From assembly GCA_021802375.1 (NCBI GenBank), contig JAKAAL010000210.1:1-6971 (forward strand): a stretch of DNA of 6,971 bases, written 5' to 3'. The stretch's first letter is position 1; every line of letters starts with the position of its first letter. The translations under genes and the position numbers were made by a program. The stretch comes from Bacillota bacterium. GTDB lineage: Bacteria > Bacillota_E > Sulfobacillia > Sulfobacillales > Sulfobacillaceae. The notes below the pieces were generated by a model. It saw nothing but the letters and a program-made list of their open reading frames with translations. It was not told the origin of the DNA and searched no databases. Below, piece by piece: positions 1 through 5,572 of this stretch.

Positions 1-1
1 A

Positions 2-35
2 CGCATAATCAACCGCATAGATGGTATCCTTGCCG
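2..35 (+). repeat. 34-bp inverted repeat, left copy
   Basis: Bases 2-35 are the exact reverse complement of 449-482, 34 of 34 by direct reading; base 1 and base 36 break the match. The left copy contains the aldolase ATG at 21, with TAG immediately before it in frame. Only 21-35 (residues M-V-S-L-P) fits the aldolase family. Bases 1-20 carry in-frame stops and replace the expected N-terminal coding sequence, so they look like a foreign inverted copy. Confidence 0.95.
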
Positions 36-818
36 ATCGACCAAGGGCTTGAGCATGGGCCGCGCGACTTTTTGGATGCACCTGAAAGTGCCGATCCCAC
101 GTTTCAGTTTCGCTTAGCGTTAGAGGGACGCTATTCGGCTATTGCTGTGCAAATAGGGTTGGCTGAAAAATATTATCCTGAATATGCGGGGAGAGTTCCG
201 TTAGTTCTCAAACTCAACGGCAAGACCGAAATTCCCTCGGACGAAGCTCCTTTGTCTCCGCTGAACGCTACCGTCGAAGACGCGGTACGGTTGGGCGCGG
301 ATGCTGTGGGGTATACCCTGTACGTGGGATCCGAACGGCAGGATGAAGATTTTGAGCAGTTTCGCACAGTACGGGAGGACGCTCAACGATTTGGCATGCC
401 AATTGTGGTATGGTCATACCCGCGAGGGCAGGCGATAGAAAATAAGGGCGGCAAGGATACCATCTATGCGGTTGATTATGCGGCTCGCGTAGCACACGAA
501 CTAGGCGCAGACGTCATTAAGTTAAACGTCCCCAAAATAGACCCGGAAAAACTGACCAAGGCTCCAAAAGCCTATCAACGTGAGTGGACACAGGACTCGG
601 CGCTCCGTCAAATTGTGCGATCAGCGGGGAAGTCTTTGGTGATTTTTGCCGGTGGTGAAAAGGGATCGCGAGAGACTAGCCTAACTAAAGCACGCCAATG
701 CATGGAGGCTGGTGGAACGGGACTTATTTTCGGACGTAATGTCTGGCAGCAGTCGTATGCAGAAGCGATGGATTTAACCCAAGAGATCCACCAATTACTA
801 GAGAAATATGCAGGGTAA
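21..818 (+). CDS. Class I fructose-bisphosphate aldolase, archaeal/DhnA type, N-terminus missing
   Basis: The enzyme reversibly cleaves fructose 1,6-bisphosphate to dihydroxyacetone phosphate and glyceraldehyde 3-phosphate in cytosolic glycolysis or gluconeogenesis, through a Schiff base (family knowledge). Visible family motifs, numbered from the ATG at 21, are D-Q-G-L-E-H-G-P at 7-14, L-K-L-N-G-K at 63-68, W-S-Y-P-R-G with Tyr133, G-A-D-V-I-K with the Schiff-base Lys167, Gly211-Gly212 and G-R-N at 238-240 for phosphate binding. The C-terminus is complete. Related proteins carry roughly 20 residues before the D-x-G motif. Here TAG sits immediately before ATG and there is no ribosome binding site, so the apparent start is not the native one. 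The missing part was replaced by the inverted copy at 2-35. A terminator follows six bases after the stop codon. Assignment to the family is firm; DeoC/LacD-like relatives such as LsrF are less likely because of the D-Q-G-L-E-H-G-P motif. Confidence 0.9.
   Translation: MVSLPIDQGLEHGPRDFLDAPESADPTFQFRLALEGRYSAIAVQIGLAEKYYPEYAGRVPLVLKLNGKTEIPSDEAPLSPLNATVEDAVRLGADAVGYTLYVGSERQDEDFEQFRTVREDAQRFGMPIVVWSYPRGQAIENKGGKDTIYAVDYAARVAHELGADVIKLNVPKIDPEKLTKAPKAYQREWTQDSALRQIVRSAGKSLVIFAGGEKGSRETSLTKARQCMEAGGTGLIFGRNVWQQSYAEAMDLTQEIHQLLEKYAG
449..482 (-). repeat. 34-bp inverted repeat, internal copy
   Basis: This is the partner of 2-35, in opposite orientation. Here it is normal aldolase coding sequence (about residues 143-154, G-K-D-T-I-Y-A-V-D-Y-A), continuous with conserved flanking motifs. 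It is therefore the original copy, and the one at the window start is the derived one. Confidence 0.95.
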
Positions 819-823
819 ACAAA

Positions 824-868
824 CTGAGAACCCGCCTTCGGACATCCAAAGGCGGGTTCTCGGTTTTT
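824..868. terminator. Intrinsic terminator of the aldolase gene, possibly bidirectional
   Basis: Bases 826-838 pair perfectly with 849-861 (13 bp, GC-rich core CCCGCC/GGCGGG). A T-G wobble and a C-G pair extend the stem outward to 824/863. The loop is 10 nt, and T5 (864-868) follows on the plus strand. On the minus strand the stem is followed by a T-rich stretch (AGTTTGTTTA), so it could also stop transcription arriving from the convergent dehydrogenase pseudogene. Confidence 0.93.
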
Positions 869-951
869 CGCGAGATATGATGTTCAAGGTTATACCAGGC
901 CAATGTCGGTTTAAACTGCTTACAATAAATATGCGATTATCTCTAACGGTA

Positions 952-973
952 TGGTATAATAAGTCCCGGTGAT
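952..973 (+). promoter_or_regulatory. Candidate extended -10 promoter plus SD-like sequence
   Basis: TATAAT at 955-960 is preceded by TG at 952-953, the extended -10 arrangement. No good -35 box is visible at 16-18 bp spacing. A GGTGAT sequence at 968-973, complementary to the 16S 3' end, lies six bases before an ATG at 980. The promoter points into the 3' remnant of the dehydrogenase gene on the other strand, so it would either make antisense RNA or serve the short ORF at 980. Prediction only. Confidence 0.4.
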
Positions 974-976
974 AGG

Positions 977-1178
977 TCAATGGATGAGCATTGTGTCCGC
1001 CTGGGCAAGGCGGCCAAGATGCTCGGTATGCGCATCGAATTTGGCCAGCTTTTTCAGTGGCGTGGATTCCACAGGAATTCAGCGCCGTAACTTCGACGGG
1101 AGATTTAAGCAGAACGCATCACCTACACGGAGCACATCGCGGGAGGAAACGGTGCGAGACAAGTGGGTACCTGAATAG
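977..1178 (-). pseudogene. Frameshifted C-terminal remnant of the SDR gene
   Basis: Past the stop of the dehydrogenase reading frame (TAA at 1179-1181), a different minus-strand frame continues with residues resembling the missing SDR C-terminus. It reads T-H-L-S-R-T-V-S-S-R-D-V, like the usual L-R-R-x-V-[ST]-x-E-D-V-A segment. After one in-frame TGA at 1079-1081 it reads I-P-V-E-S, at the place where SDRs usually have I/L-x-V-D-G-G. The distance from the start (about codon 257) is right for an SDR end. I infer at least one indel between about 1165 and 1190 and one nonsense change. The last stretch, up to the TGA at 977-979, has no recognised counterpart. Confidence 0.5.
980..1090 (+). CDS. 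Doubtful 36-residue ORF with MerR-like helix-turn-helix start
   Basis: It encodes 36 residues. Residues 6-17 (V-R-L-G-K-A-A-K-M-L-G-M) look like the first helix of MerR-type or IS607-resolvase DNA-binding domains, where the motif is followed by a T-L-R-R-W-like helix. Here the continuation does not match and a TAA follows. A candidate extended -10 promoter and an SD-like GGTGAT lie just upstream, which is why I list it. It overlaps, antisense, the inferred SDR C-terminal remnant. The resemblance may be chance or a fragment of a lost mobile-element gene. Confidence 0.22.
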   Translation: MDEHCVRLGKAAKMLGMRIEFGQLFQWRGFHRNSAP

Positions 1179-1850
1179 TTACTGCCAGGGAATGTTTCCC
1201 ACTCGGGCTCTTTCTTTCCATACCCTCTCGATTCGGTCTCCCTTCAGTGGGCCAGGACAGATCGCGTTGACTCGAATGTTATGTTTGCCAACTTCCAATG
1301 CCATGGTTTGGGTAAAGCCTATCAAAGCCCATTTGCTTGCGGCGCAAGCGCTGCGATAGGGATAGCCGCGCTTGCCACAAATGAAGGAGATGTTGATGAT
1401 ATTGCCGTAACCTTGGGAAATCATGAGTGGCAACACGGCTTGTGAGGCCAAAAAAGCACCGGTGACGTTCACGTCAAGAGTGTGGTTCCATTCCTCCAGA
1501 GTAATGTCGGCGACCGCTTTGGTTGGCCCTGAGATGCCCGCGTTGTTCACCAGAATATCAACTGGCCCAAAGTGCTCTCTGATCGCACGCACGAGTTGGT
1601 TGATATCTAAGGATTTGCGGACATCGGTAGGTACCGTCAGTACCTTGGTGCCACCCAATTCCAGTTCTTGTCGCGTTTCCTCCAAAGTGTCGCGATTGGT
1701 TGCCACTAAAACTAGGTGAGCATCGGCTTCAGCAAACTTAATGGCGATCGCTCGGCCAAGTCCTCCATTGCCCCCTGTGATGATAATCACCTGGTCTTGG
1801 AGAAAAAGCCGCGGAGTAGCAGTCTCTGTCCTCATTAACGGTGATTCCAT
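1179..1850 (-). CDS. Short-chain dehydrogenase/reductase (FabG-like), catalytic residues lost, likely pseudogene
   Basis: This is a classical SDR, a family that reduces or oxidises carbonyl/alcohol groups with NAD(P)H on a Rossmann fold in the cytosol. Visible motifs in the 223-residue frame are T-G-G-N-G-G-L-G at 25-32 (cofactor loop), D-V at 76-77, N-N-A-G at 102-105, Asn128, Lys173 in A-S-K, and N-A-I-C-P-G at 195-200. The two key catalytic residues are gone. The Tyr of Y-x-x-x-K is Cys169 (codon TGC), and the catalytic Ser thirteen residues earlier is Phe156 (TTC). Both are one base from the expected codons. The frame ends after W-Q, about 40 residues short, with C-terminal remnants in another frame downstream. 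The start at 1850 is well supported: GGAGGAGG at 1857-1864, six bases away. The gene is convergent with the aldolase. The substrate cannot be inferred. Either this is a decaying gene or the region has sequence errors. Confidence 0.82.
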   Translation of the reverse strand: MESPLMRTETATPRLFLQDQVIIITGGNGGLGRAIAIKFAEADAHLVLVATNRDTLEETRQELELGGTKVLTVPTDVRKSLDINQLVRAIREHFGPVDILVNNAGISGPTKAVADITLEEWNHTLDVNVTGAFLASQAVLPLMISQGYGNIINISFICGKRGYPYRSACAASKWALIGFTQTMALEVGKHNIRVNAICPGPLKGDRIERVWKERARVGNIPWQ

Positions 1851-1907
1851 ACGGTTCCTCCTCCAAGTTGGTACGAAATGTTGGTATCCGCCGCCGGCCT
1901 GTCATTT

Positions 1908-1913
1908 TATATA
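1908..1913 (-). promoter_or_regulatory. Weak candidate -10 box for the SDR gene
   Basis: On the minus strand the sequence reads TATATAAAAT about 55 bases before the SDR start. No good -35 box is seen 16-18 bases further upstream. It lies between the SDR ribosome binding site and the IS insertion point, so the IS need not have cut the gene off from this site. Confidence 0.22.
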
Positions 1914-2001
1914 GCAGTGGATTGCTTTCATTATTGCGCACCCCCTCATCGACGCCATGGGTCCCAGATGAAATGCCGAAACCTACCCTTGAATTGCACG
2001 A

Positions 2002-2009
2002 ATAAACCT
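2002..2009 (+). repeat. 8-bp target-site duplication, left
   Basis: ATAAACCT lies directly outside the left inverted repeat of the IS and is identical to 3328-3335. Eight-bp duplications are characteristic of the ISL3 family. Confidence 0.95.
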
Positions 2010-2037
2010 GGTTCTGCCCTGTTTAGGGTGGGTAAAC
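2010..2037 (+). repeat. IS left terminal inverted repeat (IRL)
   Basis: This 28-bp end begins GGTTCTGCCC. It matches the reverse complement of 3300-3327 at 20 of 28 positions, with an exact GTGGGTA block on the inner side. The outer boundary is fixed by the adjoining 8-bp target duplication. Confidence 0.9.
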
Positions 2038-2083
2038 TTACCGAAAGGAATTCGGCCGGCCAGCCGAAGGAGTGTGTAGGATA

Positions 2084-2135
2084 ATGCCGAGTTCGCAATC
2101 GACCCCGCAGATCTTTTCCGCCGCTTCCCTGGCAG
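2084..2135 (+). pseudogene. Out-of-frame N-terminal segment of the ISL3 transposase
   Basis: An ATG at 2084, preceded by AAGGAG at 2067-2072 (11-base spacing), opens a frame reading M-P-S-S-Q-S-T-P-Q-I-F-S-A-A-S. This resembles the N-terminus typical of ISL3 transposases (S-S-x-I-F-x-A-A-L). The rest of the transposase continues in the next frame (P-W-Q-V-V-E-A-Q-L-D) from about 2121-2135. A shift of one base is needed to join them, somewhere in the GCTTCCCTGG stretch. It could be an inactivating indel, a sequencing error, or less likely programmed frameshifting. Confidence 0.6.
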
Positions 2136-3299
2136 GTGGTCGAGGCCCAGTTGGATCGTACGGCGGGCCAATTACAGCTCACGGGGGACTTTGTCCGCGG
2201 CGCGCGGTTTGCATGTTCCGCGTGTGGGGCCGAGGATTGTTCCGTCCATGATACGGAACCCCGTCAGTGGCGGCATCTGAACTGTTTTCAGTACGCCTGC
2301 TATATCCAGGCGCGTCAACCCCGCGTGACGTGTCCGCACTGCGGTGTGAAAATCGTTCCGGTCCCGTGGGCGCGACCTGGGAGTGGATTTACGCTCCTGT
2401 TTGAAGCGTTTACGCTGACCTTGATGCGCGAAATGCCCGTCCGGGCGGTGAGTGATCTCGTGGGAGAGTGGGACACCCGCCTGTGGCGGGTGCTGGATCA
2501 TTATGTGACCGAGGCCCGCGATCAGCGATCCTTGGATACCGTTACGGGGTTTGGGGTCGATGAGACCGCCGCGCGGCGGGGCCATCATTATGTCACGCTC
2601 TTTGTCGACCTGGCCGAATCGGCCGTGCTGTTCGCCACGCCCGGCAAAGATGCCACCACAGTGACCCGGTTCGTCGAAGACTTTCAAGCCCACCACGGCG
2701 ACCCGGCGGCCGTGACCGACGTCACCATGGATATGTCGCCCGCCTTCATCAAAGGCGTCACCACTCACTTCCCCCAGGCCGAGATCACCTTCGATAAATT
2801 TCACGTGATGAAACTCCTGGGTGACGCCGTCGATGCCGTGCGGCGTGAGAAGCGCAAACTGTGCCCCGAACTCGCGGGCACCCGCTATTTGTGGCTCAAA
2901 AATCCCCAGGATCTGAAACCCCAGGCCGTCGACGCGCTCGCGCAGTTGCGCCAAGCCCATCTCAAAACGGGACGCGCTTATGCCATCAAAGAAACGCTCA
3001 AGGAATTCTGGGATCAGCCTCCCGAAACGGCCGAAACCTTCTTGCGCCATTGGTATTTTCGGGCCACCCATAGCCGCCTCGATCCCATTCGTCAGGCCGC
3101 CACAACTGTCAAGACCCGCTGGGCCGGCGTCCTGCAGTATGCTCAGAGTCATCGGACGAATGCGGTCTGGGAAGGCATCAATAACCTAGTCCAAGCCGCC
3201 AAAGCGCGGGCCCGTGGCTACCGCAATGTGCACCATTTCATTAGTGTCATTTATCTGATGGCCGGCAAACTATCCTTGCCACGTCTCACGTTGGCCTAA
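2136..3299 (+). CDS. ISL3-family transposase (DDE)
   Basis: This is the cut-and-paste transposase of the surrounding IS, which binds the terminal repeats and catalyses strand transfer. The 387-residue frame starts at GTG 2136. An N-terminal zinc-ribbon region carries C-x2-C at 27/30, Cys35 and C-P-H-C at 66-69. A helix-turn-helix-like segment follows at about 85-130. The catalytic triad is visible as D142 (G-V-D-E-T-A), D199 (M-D-M-S-P-A-F) and E346 (W-E-G-I-N-N), with the family's closing R-A-R-G-Y-R-N. No ribosome binding site precedes GTG 2136, and the usual N-terminal 15-20 residues lie out of frame from ATG 2084, so the annotated start is a fallback. The catalytic core and C-terminus look intact. 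It stops one base before the right inverted repeat. Family assignment is firm; whether a full-length active protein is made is doubtful. Confidence 0.93.
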   Translation: MVEAQLDRTAGQLQLTGDFVRGARFACSACGAEDCSVHDTEPRQWRHLNCFQYACYIQARQPRVTCPHCGVKIVPVPWARPGSGFTLLFEAFTLTLMREMPVRAVSDLVGEWDTRLWRVLDHYVTEARDQRSLDTVTGFGVDETAARRGHHYVTLFVDLAESAVLFATPGKDATTVTRFVEDFQAHHGDPAAVTDVTMDMSPAFIKGVTTHFPQAEITFDKFHVMKLLGDAVDAVRREKRKLCPELAGTRYLWLKNPQDLKPQAVDALAQLRQAHLKTGRAYAIKETLKEFWDQPPETAETFLRHWYFRATHSRLDPIRQAATTVKTRWAGVLQYAQSHRTNAVWEGINNLVQAAKARARGYRNVHHFISVIYLMAGKLSLPRLTLA

Positions 3300-3327
3300 G
3301 GCTACCCACACAAAATAGCGAGGAGCC
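3300..3327 (-). repeat. IS right terminal inverted repeat (IRR)
   Basis: Reading inward on the minus strand it begins GGCTCCTCGC and pairs with IRL at 20 of 28 positions. It starts right after the transposase TAA, the compact arrangement usual for small insertion sequences. Confidence 0.9.
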
Positions 3328-3335
3328 ATAAACCT
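3328..3335 (+). repeat. 8-bp target-site duplication, right
   Basis: ATAAACCT, identical to 2002-2009, immediately outside IRR. Confidence 0.95.
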
Positions 3336-3501
3336 ATTATTGGCAAGTAGTGGGTGCGGCTATGTGGATCCGATATTAACCAGCCCTGGCATTAGGTTCC
3401 GGGAAATTTCAGGTAGCACCGCCAATGGGAGGGCATAGGGTAAAGTACCGCGTCATACAAGACGCTGTCACCAGAATCTATTGGCAAAGGAGTGCGTGAC
3501 A

Positions 3502-4419
3502 TTGACAGATAATCCTCAAGGTATCCCAGACGTCGAGCGTGACTGCAGTGTTGGCGTGTGGATGGAAAAACCACTCCGAGAAATAGGCAACGCCCGGTAT
3601 CGCAGGTTTGTGGTACGGACCCATTTAGTGCGTTCGGGAGAGCGTCTAGACCAAACGCTATTGCCATATTTGGAGGAACGGGTACAACCTGGAGATGTGG
3701 TGGTGTTGGGAGAAAAAATGGTTGCCATAGCTGAAGGGCGAGCCATATTGCTCAAGAGCATAAAACCCCGGCCCATGGCGCGCTTCTTATCGCGGCATGT
3801 GCGCCAGTTAGGTTATGGCATGGGGCTTAGACGTTCGGAAACCATGGAAATGGCAATCCGAGAAGTAGGATTAGGGCGCATTTTAGTGGCGGCAACTGTT
3901 GGTGCCTTGGACCGGGTGGTGGGGCGTTCTGGCGATTTTTATCGCATCGCCGGTCGACAGGTGGCGGCCATTGATGGACCGGGACCCACGACGATTCCCC
4001 CATTTAATCAATATATTGTGCTGGCGCCAGCACGGGCTCAATCGCTGGTGGAACGTCTTAGCAAAAAACTGGGTGTGGGAGTTGCGGTGGTTGACGTTAA
4101 TGACGTGGGCAGTGAGGTATTGGCCAGTTCTGAAGGCACCTCCCGCGAAATTATCGGGGAATTGCTGCGTGACAATCCTATGGGCCAAGGTTCGCAGCAG
4201 ACTCCCGTCGGCATTTTACGTTCGGTAGCTCCTGAGCAACCGCGGGGGGCCTGGCCTAAATTGTTGCCACCGCAAACTGAAGGCGGATATTTTTCTCCCA
4301 GTCCGGGGATGGGCGACGGCAGCATTGTTTGGGTTGGCGGTGAGATAGCGTCTACTTCCACAGATGATTCGGTAACGGCTAAAGACCGGCATGGGAAACT
4401 GCAAGGGCGTCGGCTATAA
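3502..4419 (+). CDS. CofE-like protein (F420-0:gamma-glutamyl ligase domain)
   Basis: The protein resembles the coenzyme F420-0:L-glutamate ligase domain family, whose characterised members add glutamate to F420-0 using GTP. Many bacterial homologues are of unknown role. From a TTG start at 3502 it has 305 residues. Visible segments are R-T-H-L at 39-42, G-D-V-V-V-L-G-E-K at 64-72, A-E-G-R at 77-80, K-P-R-P-x-A-R-F-L at 88-96, the G-D-F-Y-R-I-A-G and A-I-D-G-P segments at 144-159, V-D-V-N-D at 197-201 (probable metal ligands) and D-N-P-M-G-Q at 224-229. The domain ends near residue 240. A 60-residue tail rich in Gly, Pro, Ser and Thr follows, which I do not recognise. TTG 3502 is chosen over TTG 3481 because AAGGAG at 3487-3492 sits nine bases before it. 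No other F420 gene is in the window, so F420 synthesis is not established. Confidence 0.75.
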   Translation: MTDNPQGIPDVERDCSVGVWMEKPLREIGNARYRRFVVRTHLVRSGERLDQTLLPYLEERVQPGDVVVLGEKMVAIAEGRAILLKSIKPRPMARFLSRHVRQLGYGMGLRRSETMEMAIREVGLGRILVAATVGALDRVVGRSGDFYRIAGRQVAAIDGPGPTTIPPFNQYIVLAPARAQSLVERLSKKLGVGVAVVDVNDVGSEVLASSEGTSREIIGELLRDNPMGQGSQQTPVGILRSVAPEQPRGAWPKLLPPQTEGGYFSPSPGMGDGSIVWVGGEIASTSTDDSVTAKDRHGKLQGRRL

Positions 4420-4498
4420 TAGGACTAAAGTTAGCCACGATGCTTGTATGTGAATTGTTACGAAGACGACAATGGTCAAGGGCGGTGAAGCACCGACG

Positions 4499-5572
4499 AT
4501 GGAAATCTTCAAGGAGATGCAAAAGCGAGGACACGAACAGATTATATTCAACTACGATAGGGTGTCAGGACTTAAAGCCATCATTGCCATTCATGATACG
4601 ACTCTGGGGCCCGCCCTGGGGGGCTGCCGAATGCTGCCTTATGCCAGCGAAGATGCTGCGCTAGAAGACGTGTTGCGTCTTTCGGAAGGCATGACCTATA
4701 AGGCTGCGGCAGCGGGACTGGATTTTGGCGGAGGTAAGGCGGTTATTGTAGGAGATCCGGCAACGGAAAAAACCGAGGCGATGTTTCGCGCCTTAGGTCG
4801 GTTTATTGAGGCGCTCCACGGTCGGTTTTCCACGGGAGAGGATGTGGGGACCACTGGCGATGATTTCGTGTATTCGCTTAGAGAAACGAAACATCTGGTG
4901 GGGTTGCCCAAGGCTTACGGGGGTGCTGGAGACACTGGGGATATCACGGCCGCAGGCGTAATCAATGCCATGCGCGCTGCCTTAACGTATCGTTTTGGTG
5001 CACCTAGCTTGGAAGGTCGCAAGGTTGCCATTCAAGGCCTCGGGAAAGTCGGCTATCACGTAGCCAAGCGGGCCGCAGAAGAAGGAGCATTGGTGGTTGC
5101 TGCCGATATTAATCCCCAGTTGGTGGGGAAAACTGTATCGGAACTAGGAATTGAACCGGCAGATCCGTGGGCAATATTGGAAACCGAATGCGAAGTACTA
5201 GCTCCTTGCGCTCTGGGCAACGTTATCAACGAGAACACCATCGAGAAGTTAAGATGCCACATTGTGGCGGGATCCGCTAACAATCAATTAAAAGATTTAA
5301 CCTTTGGCGACCGGCTACAGGATCGGGGGATTACATATGCTCCAGATTTTATTACCAATGCAGGCGGTTTGATCCAGGTGGCCGATGAAGTCCAGGGATA
5401 TCGCTCGGAAAGAGTACAGCACCAAGTCGACAATATTTATGACTTGCTGCTGAATATCTTTCACAAAGCGGAAGCGACGGGACGTTCTACTGTTGCCATA
5501 GCCACCCAAATGGTAGAGGAACGCTTGTCTCTGTACCATGCGATTCATCGCATTTACGCCAAGAGTCCCTAA
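4499..5572 (+). CDS. Leucine/valine-type amino-acid dehydrogenase (NAD+)
   Basis: It catalyses NAD-linked reversible oxidative deamination of branched-chain amino acids to 2-oxo acids and ammonium, the first step of their degradation. With the start at 4499 it has 357 residues, close to the 364 of Bacillus leucine dehydrogenase, and the N-terminal M-E-I-F-K aligns. It has catalytic Lys68 (M-T-Y-K) and Lys80 (G-G-G-K), Asp115 in E-D-V-G-T-T, the Rossmann motif G-L-G-K-V-G at 180-185, Asp203 favouring NAD, and A-N-N-Q-L at 260-264. All key residues are present. An upstream ATG at 4472 would add nine residues but has no ribosome binding site. GGCGGTGA at 4481-4488 sits ten bases before 4499. The gap from the CofE-like gene is 79 bases; a TATAAT at 4415-4420 overlapping that gene's stop is a weak promoter candidate. 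Phenylalanine dehydrogenase is a possible alternative, since position 291 is Leu rather than the Val I recall there in the Bacillus enzyme. Confidence 0.9.
   Translation: MEIFKEMQKRGHEQIIFNYDRVSGLKAIIAIHDTTLGPALGGCRMLPYASEDAALEDVLRLSEGMTYKAAAAGLDFGGGKAVIVGDPATEKTEAMFRALGRFIEALHGRFSTGEDVGTTGDDFVYSLRETKHLVGLPKAYGGAGDTGDITAAGVINAMRAALTYRFGAPSLEGRKVAIQGLGKVGYHVAKRAAEEGALVVAADINPQLVGKTVSELGIEPADPWAILETECEVLAPCALGNVINENTIEKLRCHIVAGSANNQLKDLTFGDRLQDRGITYAPDFITNAGGLIQVADEVQGYRSERVQHQVDNIYDLLLNIFHKAEATGRSTVAIATQMVEERLSLYHAIHRIYAKSP

Larger units (their letters stand above)
2010..3327 (+). mobile_element. Complete ISL3-family insertion sequence, 1318 bp
   Basis: The element is bounded by 28-bp imperfect inverted repeats (2010-2037 and 3300-3327) and flanked by a perfect 8-bp direct repeat, ATAAACCT. 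It carries one transposase gene with ISL3-type zinc-finger and DDE motifs, read left to right. Its bases are visibly richer in G+C than the flanks, suggesting it came from a different sequence pool. It sits in the gap between the divergently oriented SDR remnant and the CofE-like gene. Removing it and one target copy restores a plain intergenic stretch of about 310 bases, with no gene I can recognise interrupted. The perfect target repeat suggests a recent insertion. Confidence 0.95.

Noticed and set aside
2..482. Invertible switch (phase variation) using the 34-bp inverted repeats
   Set aside because: The repeats sit inside a housekeeping aldolase, one copy is normal coding sequence, and no recombinase gene or recognised recombination site is visible. 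A chimeric join explains the data more simply.
2172..3152. Long minus-strand ORF (326 codons) inside the IS
   Set aside because: It lies fully antisense to the transposase, which has clear DDE and zinc-finger motifs. The minus product has no recognisable domain. Long antisense frames are common in GC-rich coding sequence.
3450..3465. Small hairpin GCGTC-ATACAA-GACGC upstream of the CofE-like gene
   Set aside because: It has a 5-bp stem with no further structure or conserved leader motif that I can recognise. Riboswitch or attenuator status is unsupported.
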